Shown here in pieces: positions 35,763 to 44,553 of a DNA stretch of 64,000 nt. A program made the position numbers and the translations under genes. Below the pieces are notes generated by a model, which did no database searches, was not told where the DNA came from, and saw only the letters and a list, made by a program, of their open reading frames with translations. Position 1 is the stretch's first letter, and every line of letters starts with the position of its first letter. This DNA comes from PALSA-1353 sp036267155. Lineage in GTDB: Bacteria > Planctomycetota > Phycisphaerae > Tepidisphaerales > Tepidisphaeraceae. The DNA lies in assembly GCA_036267155.1 (NCBI GenBank), contig DATAWP010000047.1:32939-96938 (forward strand), written 5' to 3'.

Positions 35763-36656
35763 TCACTCGGCCGAACTTTCGATTGGAGCGTTCCACGGGT
35801 CTCTCTTCCACCCGGCGTATCCAAATTTCACACCCACGCTGGCCATGGCCAACCGAAGCGGAGCGAGCAGGAGGTCGCCAATGGGAACAGAGGGCCGCAG
35901 GCCGTTGGGGCGAAAGACCATGCAGGTGACATCATCCCGGCTGGCGTATTCGGGATCGTGCACGGCAATTTCCGAAAGCAGACGGGGGATTAATTGCGAT
36001 GGGTTCACGTTCTTGATGCCGCCGGCGATCCGCAGCAATCCGGCGGTGCCAAGAAGCTCGCCGCCGCTGCCTTTCGACTCTGCCAGCGCATCCGTGTAGC
36101 AAACGATGATGTCTCCCACATTCAGGGGCGCTTCAAACTGTTGGTAAGTTGAATTATCCACGATCCCCCACGGAAGGCCGCCCGCATCAGCCGCTGCCTG
36201 CGGTTCCAGCAGCGTCCAGCGACGGCGCTTCGCCTGATACCAGAGCGGCGGCGGATGGCCCGCGTTGGATACGACCAGCCGGTTTTTTTGAGAGTCAAAA
36301 GTCATCACCACGGCAGTCGCAAACACACCGCCTTTCGATGCCGCGGTGAATTCACGATTGAGGGAACTGACGACGTTAAGCTGGTTGCTGTGGTTAATGA
36401 ACCGGCGCACGAGCAGCCGAAGCTGAGTCCCGGTTTCGGCGACCCCCGCACCATGACCGGCGATGTCGGCGATAACGAGGCGCACCACCTTGCCCCCGCA
36501 ACACGTCGACAGGTAATGCACATCGCCCCCGGCATCGAGGTTCTGACAGGGATGGCTGTACACCCACGCATCCATGCCCGGCATGATGACGCCGCTGTCC
36601 ACCGACCGATTGCCGCCCCAGACCTCCATGCACTGCATGTGCTTGATTGCATCCAT
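35763..36656 (-). CDS. SpoIIE/PP2C-type Ser/Thr phosphatase, 297 aa
   Basis: A single SpoIIE-family PP2C domain: GGDVHYLSTCCGGKVVRLVIADIAGHGAGVAE (metal-binding region, about residues 42-73), FATAVVMTFDSQKNRLVVSNAGHPPPLWY, VCYTDALAESKG and the final DDVTCMVFR. All are typical of RsbU/RsbP phosphatases, here lacking any sensory domain. It probably dephosphorylates an anti-sigma antagonist or another regulator. The ATG at 36656 follows an AAGGTG that overlaps the stop of the deleted peroxiredoxin gene 11 bases upstream, so the two are co-transcribed. Confidence 0.87.
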   Translation of the reverse strand: MDAIKHMQCMEVWGGNRSVDSGVIMPGMDAWVYSHPCQNLDAGGDVHYLSTCCGGKVVRLVIADIAGHGAGVAETGTQLRLLVRRFINHSNQLNVVSSLNREFTAASKGGVFATAVVMTFDSQKNRLVVSNAGHPPPLWYQAKRRRWTLLEPQAAADAGGLPWGIVDNSTYQQFEAPLNVGDIIVCYTDALAESKGSGGELLGTAGLLRIAGGIKNVNPSQLIPRLLSEIAVHDPEYASRDDVTCMVFRPNGLRPSVPIGDLLLAPLRLAMASVGVKFGYAGWKRDPWNAPIESSAE

Positions 36657-36667
36657 CGGCTCGCACC

Positions 36668-36907
36668 TTATTGCATCGGCTGCGCGACGATTCGCAGATA
36701 AAGCCGCAGCGCCTTCCAACCCCCAGGATATTTCTGCTTGGCTTCGTCGCCGGCCATGTACCCCAGCTCCGTCGTGCAGACCGGCGCGAAGTCCTTGGGA
36801 TGTGAGAACAAGATCGCCCTCCCGCTTCCCATCCATTCGTGGAAGTCGATCGTTCCCTGCAACGTTTCGGCAGCAGAATCGAGGGCTTGGTCATTGACGC
36901 GCAACAT
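36668..36907 (-). pseudogene. internally deleted 1-Cys peroxiredoxin (Prx6-like) remnant
   Basis: An in-frame ORF of 79 aa. Residues 1-49 match the start of 1-Cys peroxiredoxins: AETLQGTIDFHEWMGS and LFSHPKDFAPVCTTELG, containing the peroxidatic Cys. Residues 52-79 match the end of the same family: GDEAKQKYPGGWKALRLYLRIVAQP. The intervening 110-130 residues are missing. In the PxxxTxxC active-site motif the Thr is Ala, and the catalytic Arg lies in the missing part, so peroxidase activity is very unlikely. It reads cleanly into the PP2C phosphatase gene as first cistron. Confidence 0.8.
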
Positions 36908-37256
36908 AATGTGGTAGCTCGTCGTGGTTATAACTTCGCCTGAATATAACTCCGCTACCGGAGAATTGCCCGACCTGCGCCCGATGTTACCGCACGAGAC
37001 GCGCTTCACGCAAATTACTGCGGCGGAACCCCCAAGTCGCCCGTTCGATCGAATCGCTGATGATAGGGAGCGCCACCGAATGGCGGGGCGGTCGTTCATC
37101 GTATTTGCGAGAATCGTATTCAGTCGCCGTCGAAAAAAGCTTCTCCGCTCCTTCCCAGGTTGTAAGTTAAAACCGCGATTCCGCGGCAAAAATGCAGAAA
37201 AAGCTCGCTTCTTATAGGTGCTGTCCCGTCGCCCCGATTTTCAGAAATTCGCAGCG
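36908..37256. other. Intergenic region upstream of the deleted peroxiredoxin
   Basis: About 350 bases between two minus-strand transcription units. No protein-like ORF, hairpin with T-run, or repeat was seen. It presumably contains the promoter of the peroxiredoxin-remnant/PP2C unit. Confidence 0.35.
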
Positions 37257-38213
37257 TCACACCCCGATCGGATGCCACGTTGTCTTGGTTTCCTGAGTGT
37301 CGAGAATGAAGTATGGATTTTGCGCGTCCTCACCGTGCCAATCGGTTCGGTCGTAGCAGATCGACCGCTTCACGTTCACGGCTGATTTGGTGCGTACGGC
37401 GGAGCGTTCAGCCGCGTCGTTGCCACAATATATGATCGCGTTCACGTCCATGTGGCTGGCGAAATGCTCGATCAATTCGCTGGGTTCGCCGGTGAGAATG
37501 TTGACGACGCCGCCGGGCAGGTCGCTGGTGGCCAGGACCTCCGACAGCGTCACGGCGCACAGCGGCAAATTACGCGATGCCAGAGCGATCACGGCGTTTC
37601 CGCCGGTAATTGCGGGGATGATCGTGGAGATCATGCCAATCAGGGCGCTGTTCTGCGGAGCTAATACGGAAACCACGCCGGTCGGTTCCAGCACACTGAA
37701 ATTAAAATGCGAACTGGCGACGGGATTCACGCTGCTGAAAACCTGTTGATATTTGTCGGCCCAGCCGGCGTAATACACCAGCCGATCGACCGACGCCGCA
37801 ACCTCAGCCTGCGCGCTGCTCTGGGGAATTCCCATCTGGACCATCTCGGCAACGAATTGCACGGCCCGCCCCTCAAGCATTTCGGCGATACGATAAATAA
37901 TTTGCGACCGATTGTACGCGGATCGCCCGGCCCAGCCGCCCTGGGCCGCCCTGGCCGCCACCACCGATTCGCGAAAATCTTTTCGCGTGCAGAGGCACAT
38001 GTTGGCGATCGGCTGACCGGTTCGCGGATTGTTCAAAAGATAAAAGCGTCCCGATTCCGTGCGGGGAAATTTTCCGCCGATGAATATTTTGTAAGTCTTC
38101 AGCACCGCAAGGCGCGACGACGCCTCGGGCGCCGCTACCTGTGCGATCCGCGATTTGGCCGCTGTCGCGGTGTGGCCGTTGTTTCCGTTGCGATGTGCTC
38201 TGCCGTTTGCCAT
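37257..38213 (-). CDS. non-catalytic truncated aldehyde dehydrogenase-like protein
   Basis: 318 aa. After a basic N-terminus, residues 40-300 follow the ALDH cofactor domain (IFIGGKFPRTESGR, NNPRTGQPIANM, YYAGWADKYQQ, GNAVIALASRNLPL, LPGGVVNILTG). The protein stops where the catalytic domain should begin, and both the active-site Glu and Cys are absent. It starts seven bases after a complete ALDH gene. The pair resembles a split ALDH16-type enzyme, in which a catalytic domain is fused to a non-catalytic pseudo-ALDH domain. It probably dimerises with its neighbour; it does not look like random truncation. Confidence 0.82.
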   Translation of the reverse strand: MANGRAHRNGNNGHTATAAKSRIAQVAAPEASSRLAVLKTYKIFIGGKFPRTESGRFYLLNNPRTGQPIANMCLCTRKDFRESVVAARAAQGGWAGRSAYNRSQIIYRIAEMLEGRAVQFVAEMVQMGIPQSSAQAEVAASVDRLVYYAGWADKYQQVFSSVNPVASSHFNFSVLEPTGVVSVLAPQNSALIGMISTIIPAITGGNAVIALASRNLPLCAVTLSEVLATSDLPGGVVNILTGEPSELIEHFASHMDVNAIIYCGNDAAERSAVRTKSAVNVKRSICYDRTDWHGEDAQNPYFILDTQETKTTWHPIGV

Positions 38214-38220
38214 GAAATCC

Positions 38221-39711
38221 TCAATTCAATTCCACATAGGGCATCAGCCCGTGCAGTCCGCCCTCGCGGCCCATGCCCGATTCCTTGTAACCGCCGAACG
38301 GGCTGGTTGGATCGAATTTGTTGTACGTGTTCGCCCAGATCACGCCGGCGCGGATTTTGGTGGTGATTTTGAAAATCTTGGAACCCTTGTCCGTCCACAC
38401 GCCGCCGGACAGGCCGTACGGCGTGTTGTTGGCCTTCTCGACCGCCTCGGCCGGCGTGCGGAAACTTTGGATCGCCACGACAGGCCCGAAAATCTCCTCC
38501 TGCGTGATGCGATGCGATTGCGTGGCGTTGAGAAACAAGGACGGCCGGCAGAAATATCCGTGATCCGGAATATCGCAGGACGTCTGCCAAAGCTGCGCGC
38601 CTTCGTCCTCGCCGATTTTCAGATATTCGTGAATCTTCTCCAGTTGCACCTTTGAATTGATAGCGCCGATGTCGGTGTTTTTGTCCAGCGGATCGCCAAC
38701 GACAAGCGTTTGCATGCGATCCTGCAGCTTGCCGACAACCATCTGATAAACGCTTTCCTGCACCAGGAGCCGTGAGCCGGCGCAGCAGACATGGCCCTGG
38801 TTGAAAAAGATACCGTTGATGATTCCCTCGACGGCCTGATCGATCGTGGCATCCTCGAAGATGATGTTGGCGGCTTTTCCGCCGAGTTCCAGGGTGTAAT
38901 GTTTTTTCGTGGCGGCCAGGGCTTTTTGGATGATCTTTCCAACTTCGGTGCTGCCGGTGAAGGCGATCTTGTCGATGTCGGGATGATTCACGATGGCCGC
39001 GCCAGTCTCGCCCGCGCCGGTGATGATGTTCACCACGCCCGGCGGCAAATCCGCATCCCGTATCACCTCCGCCAGTTTCATCGCCGTGAGCGGCGTCGTC
39101 TCCGCGGGCTTCAGCACGACGGTGTTCCCCGTCGCCAGCGCCGGAGCGATTTTCCACGCGGCCATAAGCAGCGGGAAATTCCACGGAATGATCTGTCCCG
39201 CGACTCCCAGCGGGCGGGCGGTTCTGCCTGGGAAAGAATATTCCAGCTTGTCGGCCCAGCCGGCATAGTAGAAAAAGTGAGCGGCCGCCAGCGGGATATC
39301 CACATCGCGCGATTCGCGGATCGGCTTTCCGCCGTCCATTGATTCGATGATGGCGAACTCGCGTGCCCGCTCCTGCAGGATGCGGGCGATGCGATAGATA
39401 TATTTCCCCCGCTCCTTGCCGGGCATTTTCGACCAGACTTTGTCGTACGCGCCGCGCGCCGCCTTGACGGCCCGGTTCACATCCTCGGGCGACGCCTCGG
39501 CGACTTCCGATAATTTCTTTTCGTTCGCCGGATTATTGGTGGCGAAATATTTGCCCTTGGCCGGCGGAGTGAATTTACCGTTGATGAACAGGTCGTATCG
39601 CGTTGCGATGGTCACCTTCGCCGATTCCGGGGCCGGGGCGTAGGACCAGGACGTGGCGAAGTTGATTTTGCCCACTGTTTTAGCGCGAGGTTTCTCTTGT
39701 AATTCGTCCAT
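38221..39711 (-). CDS. NAD(P)-dependent aldehyde dehydrogenase, 496 aa
   Basis: Full-length ALDH. Cofactor loop QIIPWNFPLLMAAWKIAPALATGNTVVLKPAE, catalytic Glu in LELGGKAANIIF (about residue 267) and catalytic Cys in FFNQGHVCCAGSR (about 301). It ends with the conserved TSPFGGYKESGMGREGG. Given the nearby deoC, it likely oxidises acetaldehyde released from deoxyribose 5-phosphate. The ATG at 39711 is preferred because the preceding in-frame codons are not protein-like. Confidence 0.93.
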   Translation of the reverse strand: MDELQEKPRAKTVGKINFATSWSYAPAPESAKVTIATRYDLFINGKFTPPAKGKYFATNNPANEKKLSEVAEASPEDVNRAVKAARGAYDKVWSKMPGKERGKYIYRIARILQERAREFAIIESMDGGKPIRESRDVDIPLAAAHFFYYAGWADKLEYSFPGRTARPLGVAGQIIPWNFPLLMAAWKIAPALATGNTVVLKPAETTPLTAMKLAEVIRDADLPPGVVNIITGAGETGAAIVNHPDIDKIAFTGSTEVGKIIQKALAATKKHYTLELGGKAANIIFEDATIDQAVEGIINGIFFNQGHVCCAGSRLLVQESVYQMVVGKLQDRMQTLVVGDPLDKNTDIGAINSKVQLEKIHEYLKIGEDEGAQLWQTSCDIPDHGYFCRPSLFLNATQSHRITQEEIFGPVVAIQSFRTPAEAVEKANNTPYGLSGGVWTDKGSKIFKITTKIRAGVIWANTYNKFDPTSPFGGYKESGMGREGGLHGLMPYVELN

Positions 39712-39799
39712 AGTGAAGCCATGTTCCTGATTCTCGATTTTCAGGCCGTTGTACCGAACAGGCAATTATAACCCATTATGGTAAACTGGCGAGGCGCGT

Positions 39800-40357
39800 A
39801 TGATCGTCGGCACCATTAAAATGACGGCCCGGCAGTTCCTTCAACTGGGCGAAGACCCGCCTGGCGTTCGCCTGGAACTCGTTGACGGGGAGGTAATTGT
39901 GAGCCCAAGCCCGGATCCGAAGCATTCGTATCTGGACCGTAAACTGACCTTCGTACTGATGCAACACATCCAGGATAACGATCTGGGCGAATTGTTTGGC
40001 GACGTCGATACGATTTTCGGCGAGTACGACGTTCGCCGACCCGACCTGATTTATTTTGCGAGGAATCGGCTGCACCTGATCGGCGAAAAAGCGATGGAAG
40101 GCCCGCCGGATTTGTGCGTGGAAATCGTCAGCCCCTCGAGCGTTGCGATTGATCGCAAGCAGAAATTCAAACAATACGAAAAGGGCAAAGTCGTTCATTA
40201 CTGGATCGTGGACCCGACGGCCGAGACGATTGAAGGATACAAGCTCACCGGCGGTAAATACCGATTGACCGGCAAGGGAAAGAACAACGACATCGTGCGC
40301 CTGCCGCCGTTTGCGGACCTTGAGATTTCGCTGAATCAACTGTGGTGGCGGCGGTAG
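39800..40357 (+). CDS. Uma2 family protein (DUF820, PD-(D/E)XK-like)
   Basis: 185 aa, matching the Uma2/DUF820 fold: MTARQFLQLGED, RLELVDGEVIVSPSPDPKHSYL, VRRPDLIYFARN (putative nuclease Asp), LCVEIVSPSS (Glu) and KFKQYEKGKVVHYWIVDP (Lys and strand). A putative restriction-endonuclease-like domain; biological role unknown. Such genes are scattered in multiple copies in planctomycetes and cyanobacteria. It is inserted on the opposite strand between deoC and its ALDH partner, suggesting mobility. Confidence 0.9.
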   Translation: MIVGTIKMTARQFLQLGEDPPGVRLELVDGEVIVSPSPDPKHSYLDRKLTFVLMQHIQDNDLGELFGDVDTIFGEYDVRRPDLIYFARNRLHLIGEKAMEGPPDLCVEIVSPSSVAIDRKQKFKQYEKGKVVHYWIVDPTAETIEGYKLTGGKYRLTGKGKNNDIVRLPPFADLEISLNQLWWRR

Positions 40358-40501
40358 GTGCCGACGGGATCGAGGCATATAGAGCCTAGTCGCGGTTGGT
40401 AATTCAAGTGCTGCATGTCAGGCGAACTAAAAGTGACGCCAGCCATTAAAGCGATTTCTCCTACCATTCCGGCCGCTTTCGCTGGCCGTCGGCGCGGCCG
40501 C

Positions 40502-41416
40502 TCAATCCTTCGAGAAGTAATCGCCCGACTGATACACCCCGGTCTGCTCCTTCATGATTTGCATCAGGATATCGTTCGCCAATCGGCTGGCGCCGATGCG
40601 GTACAGGTCAGGCGTCAGCCAATCTTCGCCGAGGGTTTCGCGGAGCATCACCAGGTATTGCAAGGAAACCTTGGCCGTGGAGATTCCGCCGGCAGGCTTC
40701 ATGCCGATTTTCTTTCCCGTCGCCTGGTAGAAATCGCGGATGGCTTCGAGCATGACGAGCGTGACGGGCTGGGTGGCGGCGGGCTGGACTTTGCCGGTGC
40801 TGGTCTTGATGAAATCCGCGCCGGCGTGCATGGCGAGATCGCTGGCCTTGCGAACCGAATCGAGCGAGCCGAGTTCGCCGGTTTCCAGAATGACTTTCAG
40901 ATGGGCCGGGCCGCAGGCTTGCTTGATGGCGCAGATTTCATCGAACACATACGCATATTCCCCGGCGAGGAAATGTCCGCGGCTGATGACCATATCAATT
41001 TCATCCGCCCCTTCTTCGACGGCGAATTTAGTGTCGGCGAGCTTGGTGCTTCGGGGATATTGTCCGCTGGGAAATCCCGTGGCCACGGCGGCGATTTTGA
41101 TGCCGGTGTCTCGCAACTGCTCTTTGGCGCAGCTCACCAGCATCGGATAAACGCACACGGCCGCCACGTGCGGAAGGTCGGGAAGCGCATCGTGCAGATG
41201 TTTGGCCTTGCTGCAAAGCTGCCGGACCTTGCCGTCGGAGTCGGCCCCTTCCAGGGTCGTCAGATCGATCATGGAAAGCGCCAGCTTCAGGGCATGAATT
41301 TTGGATGATTTTTTGATGCTGCGCTTCTGCAGACGCTCGACGCGTTCCTCCACGCCGACCTGGTCGATCGTCGGAGAGCGAAAAAGATCCGGCATGGCTG
41401 AGGCGGTTGTCGGCAT
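40502..41416 (-). CDS. deoC: deoxyribose-phosphate aldolase
   Basis: 304 aa, class I aldolase splitting 2-deoxyribose 5-phosphate into acetaldehyde and glyceraldehyde 3-phosphate. The Schiff-base Lys is in ADFIKTSTGK (about residue 206), with the proton-relay Lys in GMKPAGGIST and DMVISRGHFLAG as further family marks. An N-terminal extension of about 60 residues precedes the barrel, as in longer actinobacterial/planctomycete forms. The ATG at 41416 gives MPTTASAMPDLFRSPT. It is divergent from the S1/P1 nuclease gene, which could supply deoxynucleosides. Confidence 0.95.
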   Translation of the reverse strand: MPTTASAMPDLFRSPTIDQVGVEERVERLQKRSIKKSSKIHALKLALSMIDLTTLEGADSDGKVRQLCSKAKHLHDALPDLPHVAAVCVYPMLVSCAKEQLRDTGIKIAAVATGFPSGQYPRSTKLADTKFAVEEGADEIDMVISRGHFLAGEYAYVFDEICAIKQACGPAHLKVILETGELGSLDSVRKASDLAMHAGADFIKTSTGKVQPAATQPVTLVMLEAIRDFYQATGKKIGMKPAGGISTAKVSLQYLVMLRETLGEDWLTPDLYRIGASRLANDILMQIMKEQTGVYQSGDYFSKD

Positions 41417-41603
41417 GGAGTGAATTATAACGTATTGAACGGCATTTTGCGTCGCTTCTCGATCAGTTTCCGGGGAGTCGCTCAAACGCAATGCAAGCCC
41501 CGGTCTATATTTATCATTTGTATACGGACGGATAATTCGATACCATCCTATGCCCTCGGTTGCGGTGCGAATTCGACCAACAGACCTTTACGGAATCATT
41601 GCC

Positions 41604-42575
41604 ATGGTTATACGACCAACCGTTATCGCGTTGACAATTCTGTCCTTCATTGGACTGTGCGCGTCTCGATGCAATGCGTGGAACAGCACCGGCCATGAGA
41701 TCGTCGCGCAGATCGCCTATGACCAACTCTCACCGCAGACCAAGGCGAAAATTGTTGCGGTGTTGAAGAATCATCCGCGTCTCAATGAAGACCTGCTGCA
41801 CGACACGGACAGGGCCAAGGACCCGGATCTGGCGATGTTTCTGCGGGCCGCGACCTGGCCGGATATGCTGCGATATCCGGCACATCCGATGAACCACACG
41901 GAGCACCATCCCAAGTGGCATTACGTGGATTATCCGTTCGAGTTGGACGGCGTGAAGGGGCAACAGCCCGACGTTCAATGGGACGGCCATAGTTTTCCGA
42001 TCAACCTGATTCAGGCGATGCAAATGCTGACGTCGCAGTTGAAGGATCCCCGAACTCCGCTTGATCGCAAAGCGATTGATATCTGTTGGGTCGAACATCT
42101 TGTCGGCGACATTCACCAGCCGTTGCACGCCACGAGCGAATTTTCAAAGGAATATCCGCAGGGAGACCAGGGCGGAAATCTGGAGATGATCCGCACCGGG
42201 CCGCACGTGACGATGCCGCTGCACACATTCTGGGACGACGTTGAAGGCTTGTCGCTCGACCCGGATGTGATTCGGAAAACCGCGGATCGAATCGAAGCCG
42301 AGCATCCCGCGGCCCAGCTCAAGGACCAGATAGCCGATCTGTCCGTCGTCGATTGGGCAAAGGAAAGCTTTGAGCTGGCCAAGACCGTGGCCTACATGAA
42401 CGGCAATCTGCCCCATATCACCAAGACCCAATGGCTTACGGACCCCAGTTCAACGCCAGCGCTTCCGGAGGGTTATCAGCAGAAAGCCTTGGCCGTCGCC
42501 GATCGGCGAATCGCCTTGGCGGGATATCGGTTGGCCGCGGTCTTGGAACAGATCGCATCGGACCACTTGAATTGA
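41604..42575 (+). CDS. S1/P1-family nuclease, secreted
   Basis: 323 aa with a signal peptide (residues 1-23) cleaved just before AWNSTGHE, so that the N-terminal Trp becomes a zinc ligand as in P1 nuclease. Further zinc ligands are visible: WPDM, HYVDY, HLVGDIHQPLHA and LHTFWDD. It degrades single-stranded DNA/RNA and 3'-nucleotides outside the cytoplasm. Starts from the ATG at 41604. It is divergent from deoC, a plausible functional pairing for extracellular DNA scavenging. Confidence 0.93.
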   Translation: MVIRPTVIALTILSFIGLCASRCNAWNSTGHEIVAQIAYDQLSPQTKAKIVAVLKNHPRLNEDLLHDTDRAKDPDLAMFLRAATWPDMLRYPAHPMNHTEHHPKWHYVDYPFELDGVKGQQPDVQWDGHSFPINLIQAMQMLTSQLKDPRTPLDRKAIDICWVEHLVGDIHQPLHATSEFSKEYPQGDQGGNLEMIRTGPHVTMPLHTFWDDVEGLSLDPDVIRKTADRIEAEHPAAQLKDQIADLSVVDWAKESFELAKTVAYMNGNLPHITKTQWLTDPSSTPALPEGYQQKALAVADRRIALAGYRLAAVLEQIASDHLN

Positions 42576-42826
42576 GACAGCAAAAAATCGTTACGGGACG
42601 CGCTGGCAACGTGCGCGGCCCCGCCGATTGCATTAAGCATCCGCGGCATAAACCATAAACCAAAATGATCGCTCACCATTTCTGATGACAATCATTAAGC
42701 TCGCTGATATATTGGTGTGGCTTATCGTCGAACAAAGTTGAAGAGACGGGCGGTTCGACTCCTGTGCCCAACCGGGTCTGAACCCGTGCAGCCGTGCGCT
42801 GTTTTTCGTGTCGAAATCGGATAACC

Positions 42827-44173
42827 ATGGGACTCTCGCTCGAACAGCCCTACAGTAAATCCTTCTGGCACAAATATCCACGCGGATTCCGTCCCCGACG
42901 CGGACTGAACTGGGGATTCCTTGGCCTCCTGTACACGTCGTTCTACATGTGCCGGTACAACCTGCCCATCGCCAACAAGGCCATCAGCGTCCAATTCGGA
43001 TATTCGCACGACCAGATGGGCAAGATCATCGGCGCCGCGTTGTTGGCGTATGCGTTTGGGCAGATCATCAACGGTTTGCTGACCGACCGCATGGGCGGCA
43101 AGAAGGCGATGTTGATCGGCGCGGTCGGCACCATCGTCATGAATGTTCTCTTCGGCGCGGCATCGTTCGTCGGTCTGCTTTGGTTGTTCGTCACCATCCG
43201 CGGCATCGACGGATATATGCAGTCTTTTGGCGCTCCGGGAATGACCAAAATCAAGACGGCCTGGTTCCCCAAGATCGAACGCGGCGGATTCGCCGGGATC
43301 TTCGGCTTCATGATCAATCTGGGCCGGTTCGGCATTTTCATGCTCGGACCCGCCCTGCTGGCCGGGTTCACCTTCGTCGGGCTGATTCACATCCCTCCGC
43401 TGCATTGGCGATGGCTCTTTTACACGCCGGCCATGATTTGCGCGGTGGTGGCGATCGGGATGGCGCTGACGGTGAAAGAAACGCCGGAGGACGCGGGCTG
43501 GCCCGGCCTGATTCCCCCGGAGGTCGACGAACACGGAAACGTGGACCTGGAAACCAAGGCGCCGATGCGCGAGGTGTTCGCGAAGATCATCTGCAACCCG
43601 GCGGTGTGGATCGTCGGACTCGCCTACTCCTGCACCGGCGCGGTGCGCCAAAGTATCGATCAGTGGTTCCCGCGATTCATGCAGGACGTCTATCACACAA
43701 GGCTCACTTCGGATAAATTCCAGTTCCTGGCATTCCTGATCCCGCTGGTCGCATCCTGCGGATCGCTGCTTTCGGGCTATATTTCGGACCTGGGATTCAA
43801 AGGCCAGCGCGCTCCCGTCGCCGCCGTGCTGTACATCGTGGAAACCGGCATCATTCTGCTGGCGACCCGATTCCATACCGTCAATTCCGCGATTCTGTTT
43901 CTTGTGCTTATTTCCTTCACGTGCAATTCCACGCATTCGATCCTGGGCACGGCCGCCGCCATGGACATCGGCGGACGCAAAATGACCGGCTTCGCCTCGG
44001 GGATGATCGATTCCTTCCAATACTTCGGCGGCAGCATGGCAGGGTTCGTTTTGAGTCCGCTGCTGGATAAGAGTTGGGGATACTTCTTCTATTTCATGGC
44101 CCCGTTCGGATTGATCGGGTTTTTGCTGATGACGTTCGCGAACAAGACCATCGCCCGCAACTCGAATCGGTGA
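42827..44173 (+). CDS. MFS transporter, organophosphate:phosphate antiporter (OPA) family
   Basis: 448 aa with about 12 transmembrane segments. The N-terminal TMS1 motif LLYTSFYMCRYNLPIANKAI, GQIINGLLTDRMGGKKAM and IRGIDGYMQSFGAPGMTKIKTAWFP resemble GlpT/UhpT-like OPA proteins. It probably exchanges a phosphorylated sugar or glycerol 3-phosphate for phosphate; the substrate cannot be fixed. The ATG at 42827 starts a typical cytoplasmic N-terminus. No regulator (UhpA-like) is adjacent. Confidence 0.9.
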   Translation: MGLSLEQPYSKSFWHKYPRGFRPRRGLNWGFLGLLYTSFYMCRYNLPIANKAISVQFGYSHDQMGKIIGAALLAYAFGQIINGLLTDRMGGKKAMLIGAVGTIVMNVLFGAASFVGLLWLFVTIRGIDGYMQSFGAPGMTKIKTAWFPKIERGGFAGIFGFMINLGRFGIFMLGPALLAGFTFVGLIHIPPLHWRWLFYTPAMICAVVAIGMALTVKETPEDAGWPGLIPPEVDEHGNVDLETKAPMREVFAKIICNPAVWIVGLAYSCTGAVRQSIDQWFPRFMQDVYHTRLTSDKFQFLAFLIPLVASCGSLLSGYISDLGFKGQRAPVAAVLYIVETGIILLATRFHTVNSAILFLVLISFTCNSTHSILGTAAAMDIGGRKMTGFASGMIDSFQYFGGSMAGFVLSPLLDKSWGYFFYFMAPFGLIGFLLMTFANKTIARNSNR

Positions 44174-44195
44174 CGCAATCGTCGGCCGGCGGATT

Positions 44196-44381
44196 ATTTC
44201 AAAGGGTGTTTCTCGCACCACTCGCGCCACATGTCGCGATAGGCGCTCTCCACGACTTTGGGCGTGGGTCTCGGCATCCATGAGCCGCGACTGCGACATG
44301 CGCGCCCGCAGGGTGGCGCGGAGATGGGCCAGATCCTCGCGGTCGCCAGCGAGACGGGCCGCGATCGCGACATTATTCTTT
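44196..44381 (-). pseudogene. C-terminal remnant of an O-GlcNAc-transferase-like gene
   Basis: Read on the minus strand, one frame gives ARLAGDREDLAHLRATLRARM followed by SQSRLMD. A second frame gives RPTPKVVESAYRDMWREWC and a TAA stop near 44196. Together they match the extreme C-terminus of TPR-containing O-linked N-acetylglucosaminyltransferases (typical ending: LRxxLRxRMxxSxLMDxxxFxxxLExAYRxMWxxWC). The frame changes once, around 44265-44285, and the upstream bulk of the gene is missing. It lies convergently with the OPA transporter gene. Confidence 0.65.
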
Positions 44382-44553
44382 GAACGTATTAGCCGGGCCG
44401 CGGCGTGGTCGCCCCATCGATGTCATCAACGATCTTCCAATCAACGATTCGCATGATACCGGCAAAGCCTGCCCGCGAATTGCGAAAAAAAGATGGAGAC
44501 GCAGCCAGGAAAGTTGCTCGCAAAGATGCGATCAAGCTCATTTTCTGTGGTGA

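Noticed and set aside
36154..36162. Isolated TTATCCACG, a DnaA-box-like word
   Set aside because: Lies inside the PP2C gene alone; shows that single occurrences arise by chance.
42740..42800. Possible tRNA-like GGTTCGACTCC followed by a short hairpin (ACCGGGT/ACCCGT)
   Set aside because: No acceptor stem or anticodon arm can be assembled around it.
42722..44299. 525-codon open frame antisense to the OPA transporter
   Set aside because: Composition (His, Arg, Gln and Glu rich, no domain) is that of a shadow of a high-GC gene; the plus-strand transporter is unambiguous.
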